A stretch of 22,598 bases of DNA from JBOFDK01 sp051650305 (GCA_051650305.1 JBOFIT010000205.1:1-22598); one strand, 5' to 3'; shown: positions 13,255 through 20,865, numbered from the stretch's first letter. Notes: a model not told the origin generated them from the letters alone. Program-made: numbers and translations.

Positions 13255-13617
13255 TTATCTTGGTTGTGGTCTATTTCCACAACATGGTTGTGGTCTACAT
13301 CCGCCACATGGTTGTGGTCTGCATCCACCACATGGTTGTGGTCTGCATCCGCCACATGGTTGTGGTCTGCCACATCCGCCGCATCCGCCGCATCCACTTT
13401 CTTCATCTTCACAACTTGCTTCAGCTTCAGCAATAAGTACTTGTAAGCTGTTTACATAGCCTTCCATTTCCTCTAATTCTGCTGCTAATGCGCGTGCATT
13501 TTCTTTTAATTGATGAAGTGCTCTTTCACATGGTCTAGGTCTATGACATCCGCCACACCCTTGATTGCATCCGCAACCTTGATTACATCCTGATCCTTGA
13601 TTACATCCACATGCCAT
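13255..13617 (-). CDS. Cys/Gly-rich repeat protein with central coiled coil, possibly a spore-coat-type structural protein
   Basis: A 120-residue protein with 20 cysteines. Residues 1-30 hold CNQG/CGC repeats. Residues 31-68 are a Cys-free amphipathic helix (ERALHQLKENARALAAELEE and on), suited to a coiled coil. Residues 76-113 hold CGGC units and then the repeat CGGCRPQP, encoded by a 24-bp tandem repeat, and the protein ends RPQPR. GGGGGA precedes ATG 13617. Proteins of this build in spore-formers are often coat or crust components cross-linked by disulfides, but metal binding is equally possible. Against a sporulation-only role, the best promoter upstream is sigma-A-like (13669-13696). No signal peptide is visible. 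Confidence 0.65.
   Translation of the reverse strand: MACGCNQGSGCNQGCGCNQGCGGCHRPRPCERALHQLKENARALAAELEEMEGYVNSLQVLIAEAEASCEDEESGCGGCGGCGRPQPCGGCRPQPCGGCRPQPCGGCRPQPCCGNRPQPR
13259..13378 (-). repeat. Tandem 24-bp coding repeat (about five units)
   Basis: Units begin at 13259 (degenerate), 13283, 13307, 13331 and 13355 with an exact 24-bp period. Each encodes an octapeptide CGGCRPQP of the Cys-rich protein, so it is an in-frame coding minisatellite whose copy number may vary between strains. Confidence 0.9.
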
Positions 13618-13668
13618 ATTAAATTTCCCCCTTAGATAAGTTTGGTTTTAAGTAAGTATGCCTTACTC

Positions 13669-13696
13669 ACTATATATCTTATGCTTACCTTGTCAA
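13669..13696 (-). promoter_or_regulatory. Sigma-A-like promoter of the Cys-rich protein gene
   Basis: TTGACA (13696-13691) and TATAGT (13674-13669) on the minus strand are 16 bases apart. An inverted repeat AGTAAG/CTTACT (13651-13667, 5-nt loop) covers the expected start of transcription and could be an operator. Confidence 0.6.
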
Positions 13697-13719
13697 AAGG
13701 GGACTCTTTTAGGCGTTTT

Positions 13720-14175
13720 TTATATCATTATGTCGATTTTGATTTTTTTTACATCATTGTCATTTTGAAACTCTAGGAATTTTTCTCTCTCGATGACCAT
13801 TCCATATGGAAACTGTGCAAAGAATATCTGCTCTAAAGTCCCTTCTTTATCCAGTTCTTCATACTTTTGTCTCGCTTGATCCATTTGACTATCTAGTATT
13901 ACATAGTAAGTATTCACATGTTTCATCGTCTTACTAATCTCACCTGTCTCAAGACGTTTCAGCGTCGTCTCATTACCCATATCCATCATAATCTCTACGA
14001 CTAATAAAGTACCCATATCATTTTGTAAAATATCACGGATACGTTCCTTTACTTCTGCTGATCCTTCTTCTTGATAACGTTTAACTAACGCTGTAAGATT
14101 TGGCATCTGCATCTCTTCACCTGCTGCATTTTGGAATACTACGTTATTCTCTTTTAGTATAAGTTGATCCATCAT
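13720..14175 (-). CDS. Soluble protein of unknown function
   Basis: A 151-residue protein without signal or membrane segments. It is mostly helical and charged, with a Met-rich centre (LLVVEIMMDMGNETTLKRLE) and a basic end rich in Ile, Asp and Lys. I do not recognise the family. The start is ATG 14175 or the next codon 14172; AAGGAGG lies five or eight bases before these. It lies 80 bases after the 221-aa membrane protein gene in the same direction, and a TATAAT (14215-14210) between them could be a separate promoter with poor -35. A nine-codon reading frame with its own ribosome site (14198-14172) ends across its start codon. It may be a cytosolic partner of the two membrane proteins, but that rests only on position. 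Confidence 0.55.
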   Translation of the reverse strand: MMDQLILKENNVVFQNAAGEEMQMPNLTALVKRYQEEGSAEVKERIRDILQNDMGTLLVVEIMMDMGNETTLKRLETGEISKTMKHVNTYYVILDSQMDQARQKYEELDKEGTLEQIFFAQFPYGMVIEREKFLEFQNDNDVKKIKIDIMI

Positions 14176-14198
14176 CTTGTCCTCCTTAGTGCTATCAT
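14172..14198 (-). other. Candidate leader peptide ORF overlapping the start of the 151-aa gene
   Basis: AAGGAG, five bases, then ATG at 14198 opens a frame MIALRRTR whose TGA (14174-14172) overlaps the ATG-ATG start of the next gene. Its tandem AGG-AGG Arg codons are also the ribosome site of that gene. This would couple translation of the two. It may be chance, since the frame has only eight residues. Confidence 0.3.
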
Positions 14199-14255
14199 TG
14201 ATTCTCCTTATTATACCCTCTCTAAGTCTTTCGTACTATCCCTAATCCATCCTGC

Positions 14256-14921
14256 TTAGAAAAGTGATGTATGCTCTTTCTTAAGCTTCTGTTGAAAAGC
14301 TAGCTCCACTTCAGGTAAGTATGCTTCTTTCTTCACACGTTTTATATGATACAGATAAAAGATGATTTGGCGTATAGCGATTGGTAAAGTCAGCATCATC
14401 AGAAGAATACTGATACTTTGAAGCCCCCCTAAAATTTCATTTTGAATCATCCCTTGCCCAAGTAAAGTCATCCCTCCTTGCAGTACCATCACAGAGGCAA
14501 CTGCTAGCATACATAGCGTTTCTACGAAACTCTCAAAGCCTAGTTCTTCTACATAGGTTACTACATTTACCGGTGCTTCCTGTTCATCTACTTGTCGTTC
14601 GACTTCTTCATCAGTCTTTTGTCTATGCTTTTTCCAGTAACGTTTAAAGGAAGTCGCAGGTGCGATACTTTGTATGACCACACTCCCTATGATGAGTAAC
14701 AAAATAAAAATAAGTGTCGTTACATTAAGGTATCCCAGCATATTGTAGTGCTCAGGATAAGCCCCATACAGTATGCTATTAAAAGTCACACTTATAAAGA
14801 GTACGCTTGTCCAGTAGATAAGCTTACTCACTTCTAATCGCATCCGTTTCTTTAAGCGATGCTGAAGCTTAAAGATCCCTAATGCGATGATGAGTAAAAT
14901 ACATTGTGTGATAAACATCAT
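14256..14921 (-). CDS. Five-helix membrane protein, partner of the coiled-coil membrane protein
   Basis: A 221-residue protein with about five membrane segments: near residues 3-18, 34-55, 63-85, 135-155 and 167-190. Between the third and fourth is a charged, Glu-rich hydrophilic segment (about 90-130), and the C-terminus is basic (KRVKKEAYLPE..., KLKKEHTSLF). I do not recognise the family. ATG 14921 overlaps the TGA of the upstream gene as ATGA with GGGGGA before it, the classic sign of translational coupling and of two products needed in a fixed ratio, so a complex of the two membrane proteins is likely. A longer frame upstream only runs through the end of the previous gene and has no ribosome site. 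Confidence 0.7.
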   Translation of the reverse strand: MMFITQCILLIIALGIFKLQHRLKKRMRLEVSKLIYWTSVLFISVTFNSILYGAYPEHYNMLGYLNVTTLIFILLLIIGSVVIQSIAPATSFKRYWKKHRQKTDEEVERQVDEQEAPVNVVTYVEELGFESFVETLCMLAVASVMVLQGGMTLLGQGMIQNEILGGLQSISILLMMLTLPIAIRQIIFYLYHIKRVKKEAYLPEVELAFQQKLKKEHTSLF

Positions 14922-16831
14922 GCCATTTCCCCCTCTCCTTCTAATGGATGCATCATTTCTAATTGCTCTAGATACATCTGACTGTCTCCTAAACTTTCTA
15001 GCTTCTGGTTTGCCCAGATGACACACTTCGTCTTTAAGAATACGTATTTCTTATGCGCAATCACTTCGTCTTTTTCCTGAATTTCGATATCTTCTCCCTT
15101 TAAGATAGTTGCTAGATTCATCTGACAAAGTACGGCGATTAAGCCTTGATGTTTATCTAACGCTTCTAACGGTGCCCACATAGCGTAGCCACTTTCCATC
15201 GTCTCCGATACAATTTTAAAGGTGCCTAAAAACTCCGCTAACACTTGCTGCGCTACGAGGATTTTTTCTTTACGTCCCACACCACTTGTATGAGCAAGTA
15301 AATGTGACATGACGAGTCCCTCCATCGCATCTTTAGAACCACCTATTAACTCTTTATTTTTCTTCGCTAGAAGTGGGGTCTTTTCTCTACCTTCCATCAA
15401 TGCAAACATAAGGGTAAGTCCATCTATGAGTACCGCAAAACTTAGGCAGAACCATGCCATCGCCATACCATCACCAGCACTTAGCAGCTTCTTAATAGGT
15501 AGAACATATAAATTATGCAGCACATACTCATCTGTGGTTAAATCGATTTTTTCCTTTACCACACTCATGCCATTTAGAAGGAATGCTGCATCACCTATTT
15601 CACGTTGCATAAGTACATAAAGCTGCATGGCATCTTCTTCTAAAAGCACTTGATCACCTGCTATTTGAAGTACTTGATTCTCTAATTCAGCTGAACGCTT
15701 CATTAGCGTACCTTCTTTACTTTGTACGAGGAAAAAGTGATTAAGGTCCTCTTTAAAAGATGCTAAACCTTCTGTCTTACCTAATGCTTGTACCTGTGTA
15801 TAAGCTTGAGTCAAAAGTGTACTGACTACTTCCTTTTCCCCTTCTCCTGTCACGATATACTGGATAATATAATCCTGTACCTTCATTAAGTACTCTTCTA
15901 CTGTAAGTTCTGCATTTTCAGCACCTACTAATTGATACATAGAGGCTACCAACTTTTCGATTTGCATTTGAATAGTCTTCGTCTCTCCACTTTCTTTTAT
16001 AAAGGCTTCCTTAGTTTTTCCTCCTAGTACACGGCTTACCTCCTGGTCATACAGCTCCTTCTTAAGTGCTGCATCCTGCTTCGTTGTATCTGTAATCATA
16101 TTGCCGACAGCAGCATTATACTTCGCCATATCTGCATAATACTGATCTAGATTATCTCCATACTGACTCATCTGAGGTTTCTTGAGTGCATTGGTCTGTG
16201 CATTCAGCTTACCTGTATCCACTTTAATCTTATTTAACTGTTGTTCTAATTTTTCATTGGCTTCTACTTCTTGGGTTAGTGACGTATAGCTTGTGCCGAT
16301 AGTTTGCATCAGCTGAAAAGTATACGCTTTCATCTGGCTACTATTTTCATCCACTGCCAACTGATACCTATCCGTCAATTTGGTATAAATACGTTCATAG
16401 CGTTCCTGTAAATACCCGATAGGTGAATGGATATGATTATAGATACCTACATACGAGAAGTAGGTAGAGCATAAAGTCGCCATCCCTAGTATAAGGATAA
16501 GAAACGGCTTGAAGTGCTTACGTATGGTATGACTCATACAGAAGACAATGAGCTGTATGGAGAAGGCAAAAAGAAACGGTGCACTCATGCCTAAAGGAAG
16601 AGCTACCCCACCAAAGTATACTTTACTCCCTTCATAAGTCGTAGCTAGTGATATAAGCTGTAAAAATGCCGTCACGATAACAATAAGCCACGCCATTGTT
16701 TGATGATTAAAAAGGATGTCTGTGCCTCGTTGTTCTGTTCCATGAAGCATACATTGATAAAAGCGCTGCTCTTTATTAAGCTGATAGCGCTGATACCTTT
16801 TCCTTACATTGTGTTTTAGTTTATTTATCAT
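14918..16831 (-). CDS. Large membrane protein with extracytoplasmic coiled-coil region, unknown family
   Basis: A 637-residue protein. After a basic, cytoplasmic N-terminus come three membrane helices (about 46-65, 76-99, 109-130). A long hydrophilic region, about 131-455, follows and is rich in Gln, Lys, Glu and Leu heptads (for example ANEKLEQQLNKIKVDTGKLN), so it probably forms coiled coils outside the membrane. A fourth helix (about 456-478) leads to a cytoplasmic C-terminal domain of about 160 residues with mixed helix and strand. No catalytic motif is seen. ATG 16831 follows GAGGGA by six bases; the ATG four codons earlier has no ribosome site. The promoter has a response-regulator-like element (16902-16918) shared with the DUF1700/DUF4097 operon. 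It is coupled to the 221-aa membrane protein gene. Confidence 0.75.
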   Translation of the reverse strand: MINKLKHNVRKRYQRYQLNKEQRFYQCMLHGTEQRGTDILFNHQTMAWLIVIVTAFLQLISLATTYEGSKVYFGGVALPLGMSAPFLFAFSIQLIVFCMSHTIRKHFKPFLILILGMATLCSTYFSYVGIYNHIHSPIGYLQERYERIYTKLTDRYQLAVDENSSQMKAYTFQLMQTIGTSYTSLTQEVEANEKLEQQLNKIKVDTGKLNAQTNALKKPQMSQYGDNLDQYYADMAKYNAAVGNMITDTTKQDAALKKELYDQEVSRVLGGKTKEAFIKESGETKTIQMQIEKLVASMYQLVGAENAELTVEEYLMKVQDYIIQYIVTGEGEKEVVSTLLTQAYTQVQALGKTEGLASFKEDLNHFFLVQSKEGTLMKRSAELENQVLQIAGDQVLLEEDAMQLYVLMQREIGDAAFLLNGMSVVKEKIDLTTDEYVLHNLYVLPIKKLLSAGDGMAMAWFCLSFAVLIDGLTLMFALMEGREKTPLLAKKNKELIGGSKDAMEGLVMSHLLAHTSGVGRKEKILVAQQVLAEFLGTFKIVSETMESGYAMWAPLEALDKHQGLIAVLCQMNLATILKGEDIEIQEKDEVIAHKKYVFLKTKCVIWANQKLESLGDSQMYLEQLEMMHPLEGEGEMA

Positions 16832-16863
16832 ATGATCCCTCATTACTTTTGTGTTTTAGCTTT

Positions 16864-16939
16864 ATTATAAAAAGTAATTCTTACTAACTCATGAGATAAA
16901 AACTTAAGATTTCTTAAGCTTTGGCATTTTCTTCTTAAG
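16864..16939 (-). promoter_or_regulatory. Promoter with triple CTTAAG response-regulator-like sites
   Basis: On the minus strand TATAAT (16869-16864) has a poor -35 (ATGAGT, 16892-16887) at 17 bases. Upstream is CTTAAGAAATCTTAAGT (16918-16902), two TTAAG half-sites 10 bp apart, and a further CTTAAG at 16934-16939, 21 bp away, so all three face about the same side of the helix. A 16/17 copy occurs at 2157-2173. The form is that of an OmpR/PhoB-family activator site next to a weak promoter. Confidence 0.6.
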
Positions 16940-16949
16940 ATTTAGGCAT

Positions 16950-16978
16950 CAAAAAAGCCGTCTGGTATTAGACGGCTT
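16950..16978 (-). terminator. Terminator of the MATE gene
   Basis: Arms AAGCCGTCT / AGACGGCTT (16978-16970 and 16963-16955 on the minus strand) with a 6-nt loop are followed by UUUU. The stop codon (16970-16968) lies at the stem-loop junction and the last two residues, Ala-Val, are encoded in the stem. Confidence 0.88.
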
Positions 16979-18341
16979 CTGTAAGAGTGGCTGTTTCTTT
17001 CTTTTTGAAAGCATGGAGCCAATCGGATTTGAGATAATAAATTAAAAATGTGACAGAGCTTAAGAACCATGTAAGTGGATACGCCCAGAAAATCACTTGG
17101 ATATGTGGGACAAGTTTCGTTGCAATGGTAATATAACTTACACGTATCAAACACCAGCACACAAGCATAACAATCATTGGAATGATCGACTTGCCCGCTC
17201 CTCTTAAAATCCCCGCCATACAATGTGAGAAGGCTAGTAAGCAGAAGAAAAGTGATACTGTTCGCGCTTGAAGTGTCCCATAAGCAATGACCTGCGGATC
17301 ACTATTAAATAAAGCAATCATCTTTGGTGCTAGCATAAAGAAGATAAAGCCTATACTTTCGGCGATGCACGTGGATGCAGCTATACCAAAGTAAGTCCCC
17401 TTCTTTGCACGTTCGTATTGCCCAGCCCCTAAGTTCTGGCTAATAAAGACTGTCATCGCCATAGCGAAGCTTGTAATGGGTATAAATACAAAACCTTCAA
17501 TCTTGGCATAAGAACCACATCCTGCTACCGCAATGGCACCAAAAGCATTGATATTAGACTGCACCACTACATTGGCAAGTCCTATCACTGAATTTTGCAC
17601 CCCTGATGGAATACCCATCTGTAAGATTTGCTTCAGCATATCTTTATGAATGCCCAGCTTCTTAAAGCTTACACGGTAAACTTCATGAGTACACATAAGG
17701 TGTCTAAATGCTAAGACCATACTCACACCTTGTGCAATAACTGTAGCAAGTGCCGCGCCACCTATTCCTAACTTAAATACCACCACAAATAAAAGGTCTA
17801 GTACCACATTCACAATAGAAGAGATAATGAGGAAAAATAAAGGCCTTTTACTATCTCCAACCGCTTGGAAAATACCATTGGCTACATTGTACATGACGAT
17901 GGTTAGTACCCCATTAAAGTAGATACGTACATAAGTCGATGCATTGACAAATACCTCTGGCGGTGTCCCCATAAGTTTCAGAATCTGCGGCACCAGTATA
18001 CTCCCTAATATAGTCAGCGTTATCCCCGCTATCAGACCAAAAGTAATCGCTGTATGGATAGCCTTCTGCATCTCCTCGATATCTCCTGCTCCAAAGTACC
18101 TTGAGATGACAACTCCAGCACCTGCGAAGATCCCCCCCACAAGTCCTACCAATAAAAAGATAAGCGAACCTGTGGAACTAATGGCTCCTAACGCTTCTTT
18201 TCCTAAAAAATTACCGACTATAAGGGAATCCACAACATTGTAAAGTTGCTGAAAAAGATTTCCCCAAAAAATCGGTAATGCAAACATAATTATTTTCTTA
18301 TAAATAGATCCCTCAGTCATCAATACTGCATTTGATCGCAT
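16968..18341 (-). CDS. MATE-family multidrug/metabolite efflux transporter
   Basis: An antiporter that exports drugs or metabolites in exchange for Na+ or H+. It has 457 residues, 12 membrane segments and a clear internal two-fold pattern. Typical phrases are 'MTEGSIYKKIIMFALPIFWGNLFQQLYNVVDSLIVGNFLG' in the first half (split here only for description) and 'FVFIPITSFAMAMTVFISQNLGAGQYERAKKG' in the second. It resembles the NorM/DinF-type proteins common in Clostridia. The start is ATG 18341 after a strong GGGAGGGAG; a second Met, residue 8, is where many relatives start. It has its own promoter (18390-18417) and terminator, so it is probably a single-gene unit. The substrate cannot be predicted. 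Confidence 0.92.
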   Translation of the reverse strand: MRSNAVLMTEGSIYKKIIMFALPIFWGNLFQQLYNVVDSLIVGNFLGKEALGAISSTGSLIFLLVGLVGGIFAGAGVVISRYFGAGDIEEMQKAIHTAITFGLIAGITLTILGSILVPQILKLMGTPPEVFVNASTYVRIYFNGVLTIVMYNVANGIFQAVGDSKRPLFFLIISSIVNVVLDLLFVVVFKLGIGGAALATVIAQGVSMVLAFRHLMCTHEVYRVSFKKLGIHKDMLKQILQMGIPSGVQNSVIGLANVVVQSNINAFGAIAVAGCGSYAKIEGFVFIPITSFAMAMTVFISQNLGAGQYERAKKGTYFGIAASTCIAESIGFIFFMLAPKMIALFNSDPQVIAYGTLQARTVSLFFCLLAFSHCMAGILRGAGKSIIPMIVMLVCWCLIRVSYITIATKLVPHIQVIFWAYPLTWFLSSVTFLIYYLKSDWLHAFKKKETATLTEAV

Positions 18342-18389
18342 CGCTTGCTCCCTCCCTCTAGTAACAAATGCTTTTTATACTAATATTTA

Positions 18390-18417
18390 ATTATATTCCT
18401 TTATTTGTTTTTTTCAA
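18390..18417 (-). promoter_or_regulatory. Sigma-A promoter of the MATE gene
   Basis: TTGAAA (18417-18412) and a perfect TATAAT (18395-18390) on the minus strand are 16 bases apart, giving a leader of about 40 nt. Confidence 0.7.
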
Positions 18418-18437
18418 CTATTATTTGGATTTTTCGG

Positions 18438-18474
18438 GTCAAAAAAAGCTATACCCTCATCGGATATAGCTTTT
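18438..18474 (-). terminator. Terminator of truA
   Basis: Arms AAAAGCTATA / TATAGCTTTT (18474-18465 and 18453-18444 on the minus strand) with an 11-nt loop are followed by further U residues, a few bases after the truA stop codon. Confidence 0.8.
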
Positions 18475-18480
18475 ACAATT

Positions 18481-19218
18481 TTAGTATTTAACAGATTCTA
18501 AACATAGTGCTTTTGGCTTTGCTAAGCACTGTGCTTCACCTTTTTTCTCTTCTTCTAGACGTCTCTTTACTTCTGCTACTGATAATTCGCCTTTACCTAC
18601 TTCAAGAAGAACACCTACGATGAATCTTGGCATATGCCATAAGAAGTCATTAGCTTCTAAAGTAATCTTCACAGTATCTCCGTCTCTTGTCACATGCACT
18701 TTCTTAAGGTCACGTACAGTTGACTTGCTCCCTGCTTTAACACTTGTAAAGCTTTGGAAGTCATGCTTACCTTCGAGTACTTTTGCTACTTCTTTCATTT
18801 TCGTTTCATCGAGCTTCTCTTCTAGATGGTACGTATACTTACGATTGAATACATCTCTCTGTGCGCCATTATTGATGGTGTACACATAAGTCTTTGACTT
18901 CACATTGTATCTCGCATGGAAGCGCTCATCGACTTCTTCTACTGCTTTTACGACGATGTCTTCTGGTAAGAATGTGTATAAGTAGTCTTGGATAAGCACG
19001 ATGCTTAAAGTACACTCTGTCTTGAAATTAGCTACATAATTTTCAGCATGGACACCTACATCTGTACGTTCCGCTCCGATGACTTCTATCGGTTCTTCTG
19101 CCATTTTAGTCAATACTGCTTCAAGCTTTCCTTGTATCGTCAGATCATTATCTTCTTGTCTTTGCCAACCTTTATAACGACTTCCATCGTATTGAATGAT
19201 TAATTTTATGTTTCTCAT
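18481..19218 (-). CDS. truA: tRNA pseudouridine synthase TruA (somewhat divergent)
   Basis: TruA makes pseudouridine at positions 38-40 of the tRNA anticodon arm. The 245 residues fit the family. 'IIQYDGSRYKGWQRQ' near the N-terminus and the catalytic loop with D53 in AERTDVGVHAE are clear. The usual GRTD is ERTD here, and the C-terminal motif usually read as FLYNMVR is FLWHMPR, so this may be a paralogue rather than the main housekeeping copy. AAGGTGG precedes ATG 19218. It appears to be a single-gene unit with a candidate TATAAT at 19263-19258 and a terminator. The catalytic Asp is kept, so it should be active. Confidence 0.9.
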   Translation of the reverse strand: MRNIKLIIQYDGSRYKGWQRQEDNDLTIQGKLEAVLTKMAEEPIEVIGAERTDVGVHAENYVANFKTECTLSIVLIQDYLYTFLPEDIVVKAVEEVDERFHARYNVKSKTYVYTINNGAQRDVFNRKYTYHLEEKLDETKMKEVAKVLEGKHDFQSFTSVKAGSKSTVRDLKKVHVTRDGDTVKITLEANDFLWHMPRFIVGVLLEVGKGELSVAEVKRRLEEEKKGEAQCLAKPKALCLESVKY

Positions 19219-19257
19219 GTTCCACCTTTTATCTCTCTTGTTATTCAGTCATCTTTT

Positions 19258-19263
19258 ATTATA
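19258..19263 (-). promoter_or_regulatory. Candidate -10 box of truA
   Basis: A perfect TATAAT on the minus strand about 40 bases before ATG 19218. The -35 at 17 bases (GACTAA) is poor. Confidence 0.4.
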
Positions 19264-19290
19264 GCCTGTATGGTCAAGCCTTAGTCTTTT

Positions 19291-20817
19291 TTAACGCCAG
19301 TTTTCCACTGCCTTTAAATAATACATAATCAGCTTTGGATGAGTGAGTGTATTACTTTCTATCAAATCTAAATCTAGCTTCTGATCTTCTGCAAATCCAA
19401 AAAGATTTGGTAGCACTTCTTCATTAAGAAACTTGGTAGGTTGCTCTACCTTAATCGCTTCTTTATCAACTACCTGCTTCGTCACAAGTTGGAAACCCCA
19501 ATCCCCAAAGGTAGGGACTTGTACATGGTACGGCTCTACGAAAAAGCCTTCTTCTTTAAGCGTCTTATACACACACCAAAAGGCTTCCTTCGCATAGTAA
19601 GGACTGGTAGCTTGGATACTCATGGCACCAGTAGGACTTAATTTATTGCCGCACAAACGATAAAACACATTGGTATACAGCTTATTAAGCCCCTCGTCAT
19701 TAGGATCTGGCAAGTCCACTAAGATAACGTCATAAACTTCTGATGTCTCTTCTAAGAATTTGAAGGCATCCTCATACACACAGGTTACTTTCTCATTCAG
19801 TAATGCCCCTTCATTAAGTGCTACGATTTCATGATGTGTAGAAGATAACGCCACCATCTCCTCATCCAAATCCACAAGGGTAACCTCCTCCACACTTTCA
19901 TACTTAAGCACTTCTCTAATAGCAAGCCCATCTCCTCCACCTAATATAAGCACCTTCTTTGGCTCCTTCGCTACTGACATAGGGATATGCACCAAGCTTT
20001 CATGGTAGCGATACTCATCTACGGATGAAAACTGTATATTCCCATTAATAAAAAGCCTTACATCATCCTTGTGCTTCGTCATCACTAAGTACTGATAAGG
20101 TGTCTGTTCTTTATAGATAATGTGGTCTCTATACATCCCATCCTCTATCTGATTGGCTACATTTTCTGAGAATAGTGCTGCCAATACCATACCTATTAAA
20201 GTGATAATACCTATCCATTTCACCCCACTGAAAAAACGAATGTGACTGCGATACTTAAAGATGATAAAAAGCGCGATGATGATATTCAAAGTTCCCACTA
20301 ACGCTGCTGTTGTGAAGTAGCCATACTGTGGAAGAAGAAAAAGTGGAAAAGCGATAGACCCTACTAAGCCACCGATATAATCAAAGCTAAACAAATGGGA
20401 TATGGTCATACGTAAGTCCTTAGTATTCTCTTCTATAATGCGTGTCAAAAGGGGTATCTCTAAGCCAACTAACGTACCGATGGCAAGTATCTCTCCGTAC
20501 ATCACTAATGTATAGACGTCTAAGTAACTATACGCCATAAACAGTAAGAAGGAACTCACTCCACCTAGTACCCCCACACCTAACTCTACCCATACAAACC
20601 AATCAAACAAATGTTTCTTAATGTACTTTGATAAATAAGAACCTATACCCATCGCACTCATATAAAGTCCTATAGTAATGGAGAACTGCTTAATACTATC
20701 CCCTACTAAGTAGGCACTTACCGAACTAATCAGCACTTCATAAATAATGGAACATCCTGATATCACAAGGGTTGTCAACATCAGCCACTTATATTCAAAT
20801 GTCTTTTCATTATGCAT
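19291..20817 (-). CDS. Membrane-fused polyamine aminopropyltransferase (spermidine-synthase-like)
   Basis: Spermidine synthase transfers an aminopropyl group from decarboxylated S-adenosylmethionine to a polyamine. This 508-residue protein has about seven membrane helices in residues 10-215, then the SpeE domain from about 225. Seen in the latter are 'YQYLVMTKHKDDVRLFINGN', LILGGGDG (293-297) for nucleotide binding, the acidic VDLDEE (315-320) and VDLPDPND with D368 and D371 at the catalytic place. The membrane-fused type is a known variant whose substrate is not certain. GAGGAG stands nine bases before ATG 20817. It is the third gene after DUF4178 and DUF350 but is separated from them by a terminator-like hairpin. 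No S-adenosylmethionine decarboxylase gene is in the window. Confidence 0.88.
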   Translation of the reverse strand: MHNEKTFEYKWLMLTTLVISGCSIIYEVLISSVSAYLVGDSIKQFSITIGLYMSAMGIGSYLSKYIKKHLFDWFVWVELGVGVLGGVSSFLLFMAYSYLDVYTLVMYGEILAIGTLVGLEIPLLTRIIEENTKDLRMTISHLFSFDYIGGLVGSIAFPLFLLPQYGYFTTAALVGTLNIIIALFIIFKYRSHIRFFSGVKWIGIITLIGMVLAALFSENVANQIEDGMYRDHIIYKEQTPYQYLVMTKHKDDVRLFINGNIQFSSVDEYRYHESLVHIPMSVAKEPKKVLILGGGDGLAIREVLKYESVEEVTLVDLDEEMVALSSTHHEIVALNEGALLNEKVTCVYEDAFKFLEETSEVYDVILVDLPDPNDEGLNKLYTNVFYRLCGNKLSPTGAMSIQATSPYYAKEAFWCVYKTLKEEGFFVEPYHVQVPTFGDWGFQLVTKQVVDKEAIKVEQPTKFLNEEVLPNLFGFAEDQKLDLDLIESNTLTHPKLIMYYLKAVENWR

Positions 20818-20834
20818 CCTTCTACACTCCTCTT

Positions 20835-20865
20835 CAACTCAAAAAAGTGGCAAATGCCACTTTTT
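20835..20865 (-). terminator. Terminator-like hairpin between DUF350 and the aminopropyltransferase gene
   Basis: Arms AAAAAGTGGC / GCCACTTTTT (20865-20856 and 20851-20842 on the minus strand) with a 4-nt loop are followed by U residues. It begins at the stop codon of DUF350 and ends about 20 bases before the next start codon, so it lies inside the gene cluster and may lower downstream expression. Confidence 0.7.

Noticed and set aside
13259..13378. Regular 24-bp repeats as a CRISPR array
   Set aside because: The units are contiguous with no spacers and encode an octapeptide repeat in frame; no cas genes are present.
13224..13446. Repetitive open frames (Asp/His-rich on minus, Trp/Ser/Thr-rich on plus) overlapping the Cys-rich gene
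   Set aside because: The 24-bp repeat keeps every frame open. Only the frame starting at 13617 has a ribosome site, a whole gene and a terminator.
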